DNA of 13,690 nt from Parcubacteria group bacterium GW2011_GWA2_47_7 (GTDB taxonomy: Bacteria; Patescibacteriota; Minisyncoccia; Phycocordibacterales; UBA6899). Where the stretch lies: the NCBI GenBank assembly GCA_000999395.1, contig LCOM01000013.1, positions 1 to 13,690 on the forward strand, given 5' to 3'. Below the pieces are notes generated by a model that did not search any database, was not told the DNA's origin, and saw nothing but the letters and a program-made list of their open reading frames with translations. Position numbers and translations under genes: made by a program. Each line of letters opens with the position of its first letter. Position 1 is the first letter of the stretch. Below are positions 13,571-13,690 of the stretch, in pieces.

Positions 13571-13690
13571 TGAAACGAAAATCAACCGTGACTGGATTCA
13601 TTCTAGCTTGAACTGCAACACCTCCCAAACACATCACATGGAGTACGCCAATGGAGGATTCTGCGCGGTCGATGGTTCAATCTCCATACA
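13571..13690. other. Window end, no gene seen
   Basis: No ORF or RNA gene could be supported here. A weak inverted repeat (TGGAG near 13653 with CTCCA near 13682) touches the right edge and cannot be judged without the following sequence. Confidence 0.4.

Noticed and set aside
13640..13690. Possible tRNA T-arm (GGTTCAATCTCC) at the right edge
   Set aside because: The stem would not pair in the standard 5-bp/7-nt geometry and no acceptor, D or anticodon arm could be built.

Overview
The window looks like a piece of a Patescibacteria/CPR genome (Parcubacteria-like), most probably from a metagenome assembly. The pointers are a MurJ flippase beside a large O-antigen-ligase-like membrane protein with C-terminal TPRs, many small unassigned membrane proteins, single-gene transcription units and a bacterial RNase P RNA. 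This placement is inference from gene content; no 16S rRNA or ribosomal protein gene is present.

Layout. Bases 1-367 are an AT-rich fragment reading like the first exported domain of an archaeal (DPANN-like) SecF. It stops where the second membrane segment should begin and abuts sequence of different composition, so it is either an assembly chimera or a transferred scrap. From 5075 down to 376 on the minus strand lies an apparent operon: ligase/TPR membrane protein, murJ, and a small Cys-tailed membrane protein. A -10 box precedes it. The RNase P RNA gene (5260-5609, minus) follows with its own promoter and terminator. A back-to-back promoter drives a small membrane protein (5746-6129, plus). 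Next come, on the minus strand, a leucine-dehydrogenase-like enzyme (6244-7398), an 88-residue unknown (7518-7784), and a secreted M23 endopeptidase with a peptidoglycan-binding domain (8238-9203). A 55-residue ORF and a small multi-pass membrane protein follow (9615-10434), then a decayed L,D-transpeptidase (10555-10962). An acidic unknown on plus (11162-11605), a NYN/LabA-like putative nuclease on minus (11908-12423) and a membrane-anchored exported protein on minus (12674-13357) complete the genes.

Functional theme: much of the window concerns the cell envelope (lipid II flipping, surface polysaccharide, peptidoglycan cleavage, relic peptidoglycan crosslinking). The rest is small accessory genes.

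The most unusual signal is a family of intergenic palindromic repeats. Three near-full copies (11612-11736, 12533-12660, 13447-13570) centre on a palindrome with 14-bp perfect arms and a 3-nt loop. They carry related flanking modules and bracket two single-gene segments about 0.9 kb apart. A diverged copy lies at 8021-8100. A fourth locus has related flanks but a different core, a perfect 40-bp palindrome (9530-9569). In one copy the 3-nt loop is the reverse complement of that in the other two.
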